NCBI GenBank assembly: GCA_938042055.1
Contig: CALIRX010000009.1
Location: 1-13,696, forward strand
DNA: 13,696 nt
Source of the DNA: an uncultured Candidatus Saccharibacteria bacterium
GTDB lineage: Bacteria; Patescibacteriota; Saccharimonadia; Saccharimonadales; Saccharimonadaceae
Direction: 5' to 3'
Positions within the stretch are counted from its first letter, which is position 1; each line of letters begins with the position of its first letter. Position numbers and translations under genes: made by a program. Under the pieces are notes generated by a model, which saw only the letters and a list, made by a program, of their open reading frames with translations, was not told where the DNA came from and ran no database searches. This document shows, piece by piece, positions 13,636 through 13,696 of the stretch.

Positions 13636-13696
13636 TGGAGCCGACTCTCGGACTCGAACCGAGGACCTGCTGTTTACAAAACAGCTGCTCTAGCCT
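13636..13696 (-). tRNA. tRNA-Thr (anticodon TGT), 5' part cut by window end
   Basis: The visible 61 nt run from part of the D arm (AGGCTAGAGC) through the anticodon stem GCTGT/ACAGC with loop TTTGTAA, anticodon TGT (13678-13676), and the T arm CTCGG-TTCGAGT-CCGAG, to a 3' acceptor strand, discriminator T and encoded CCA (13638-13636). The 5' acceptor strand lies beyond the window. It reads ACA. Confidence 0.93.

Noticed and set aside
1..13696. CRISPR arrays, insertion sequences or rRNA genes
   Set aside because: No regularly spaced repeats, transposase motifs or rRNA sequence were seen on either strand.

Overview
The window looks like a chromosomal segment of a candidate-phyla-radiation bacterium, most likely Saccharibacteria (TM7). 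The basis is indirect: a low-GC genome with tightly packed genes, promoters lying almost on top of start codons, bacterial ribosomal, Sec and NusG proteins, and the standard code. TGA ends the glycosyltransferase gene and the tRNA-Trp anticodon is CCA, which argues against the UGA-recoding Gracilibacteria and SR1 lineages. No marker long enough for firm placement is present.

Region 1 (11-3584, all minus strand), read in the direction of transcription: tRNA-Trp with its terminator; a two-gene unit of a P-loop kinase-like ATPase and a YgjP-type zinc metallopeptidase; an orphan PAS-containing sensor histidine kinase; then secE and nusG. Region 2 (3713-6114, plus strand) is an overlapping pair encoding a GT-B glycosyltransferase of glycogen-synthase type and a GH57 alpha-glucan enzyme. 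It is closed by a bidirectional terminator shared with the convergent rpmG (ribosomal protein L33, minus). Region 3 (6526-13018) is the accessory block: an ADP-ribosylglycohydrolase (minus) facing, across a 109-bp two-way promoter region, an operon of a 1428-residue GIY-YIG / SF2 helicase / adenine methyltransferase / target-recognition fusion and a 321-residue methyltransferase-like partner. This is very probably a restriction-modification or phage-defence system. Region 4 (13054-13696, minus) holds tRNA-Thr(GGT), a small two-helix membrane protein, tRNA-Tyr(GTA) and a tRNA-Thr(TGT) cut by the window edge.

Read along the minus strand, the translation genes run tRNA-Thr(TGT), tRNA-Tyr(GTA), tRNA-Thr(GGT), rpmG, tRNA-Trp, secE, nusG. 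That is the widespread bacterial order around tuf/rpmG/secE/nusG, here without tRNA-Gly and tuf and pulled apart by inserted blocks. The restriction operon and the glycan pair both lie in these gaps on the opposite strand.

The most notable features are the fused restriction enzyme and its partner; a 30-nt near-perfect palindrome with a T-run at the start of the recognition domain, followed by a shift in codon use; and a set of promoters implying leaderless or near-leaderless mRNAs. One of these shows that the apparent TTG start of the glycosyltransferase is really a -35 box.
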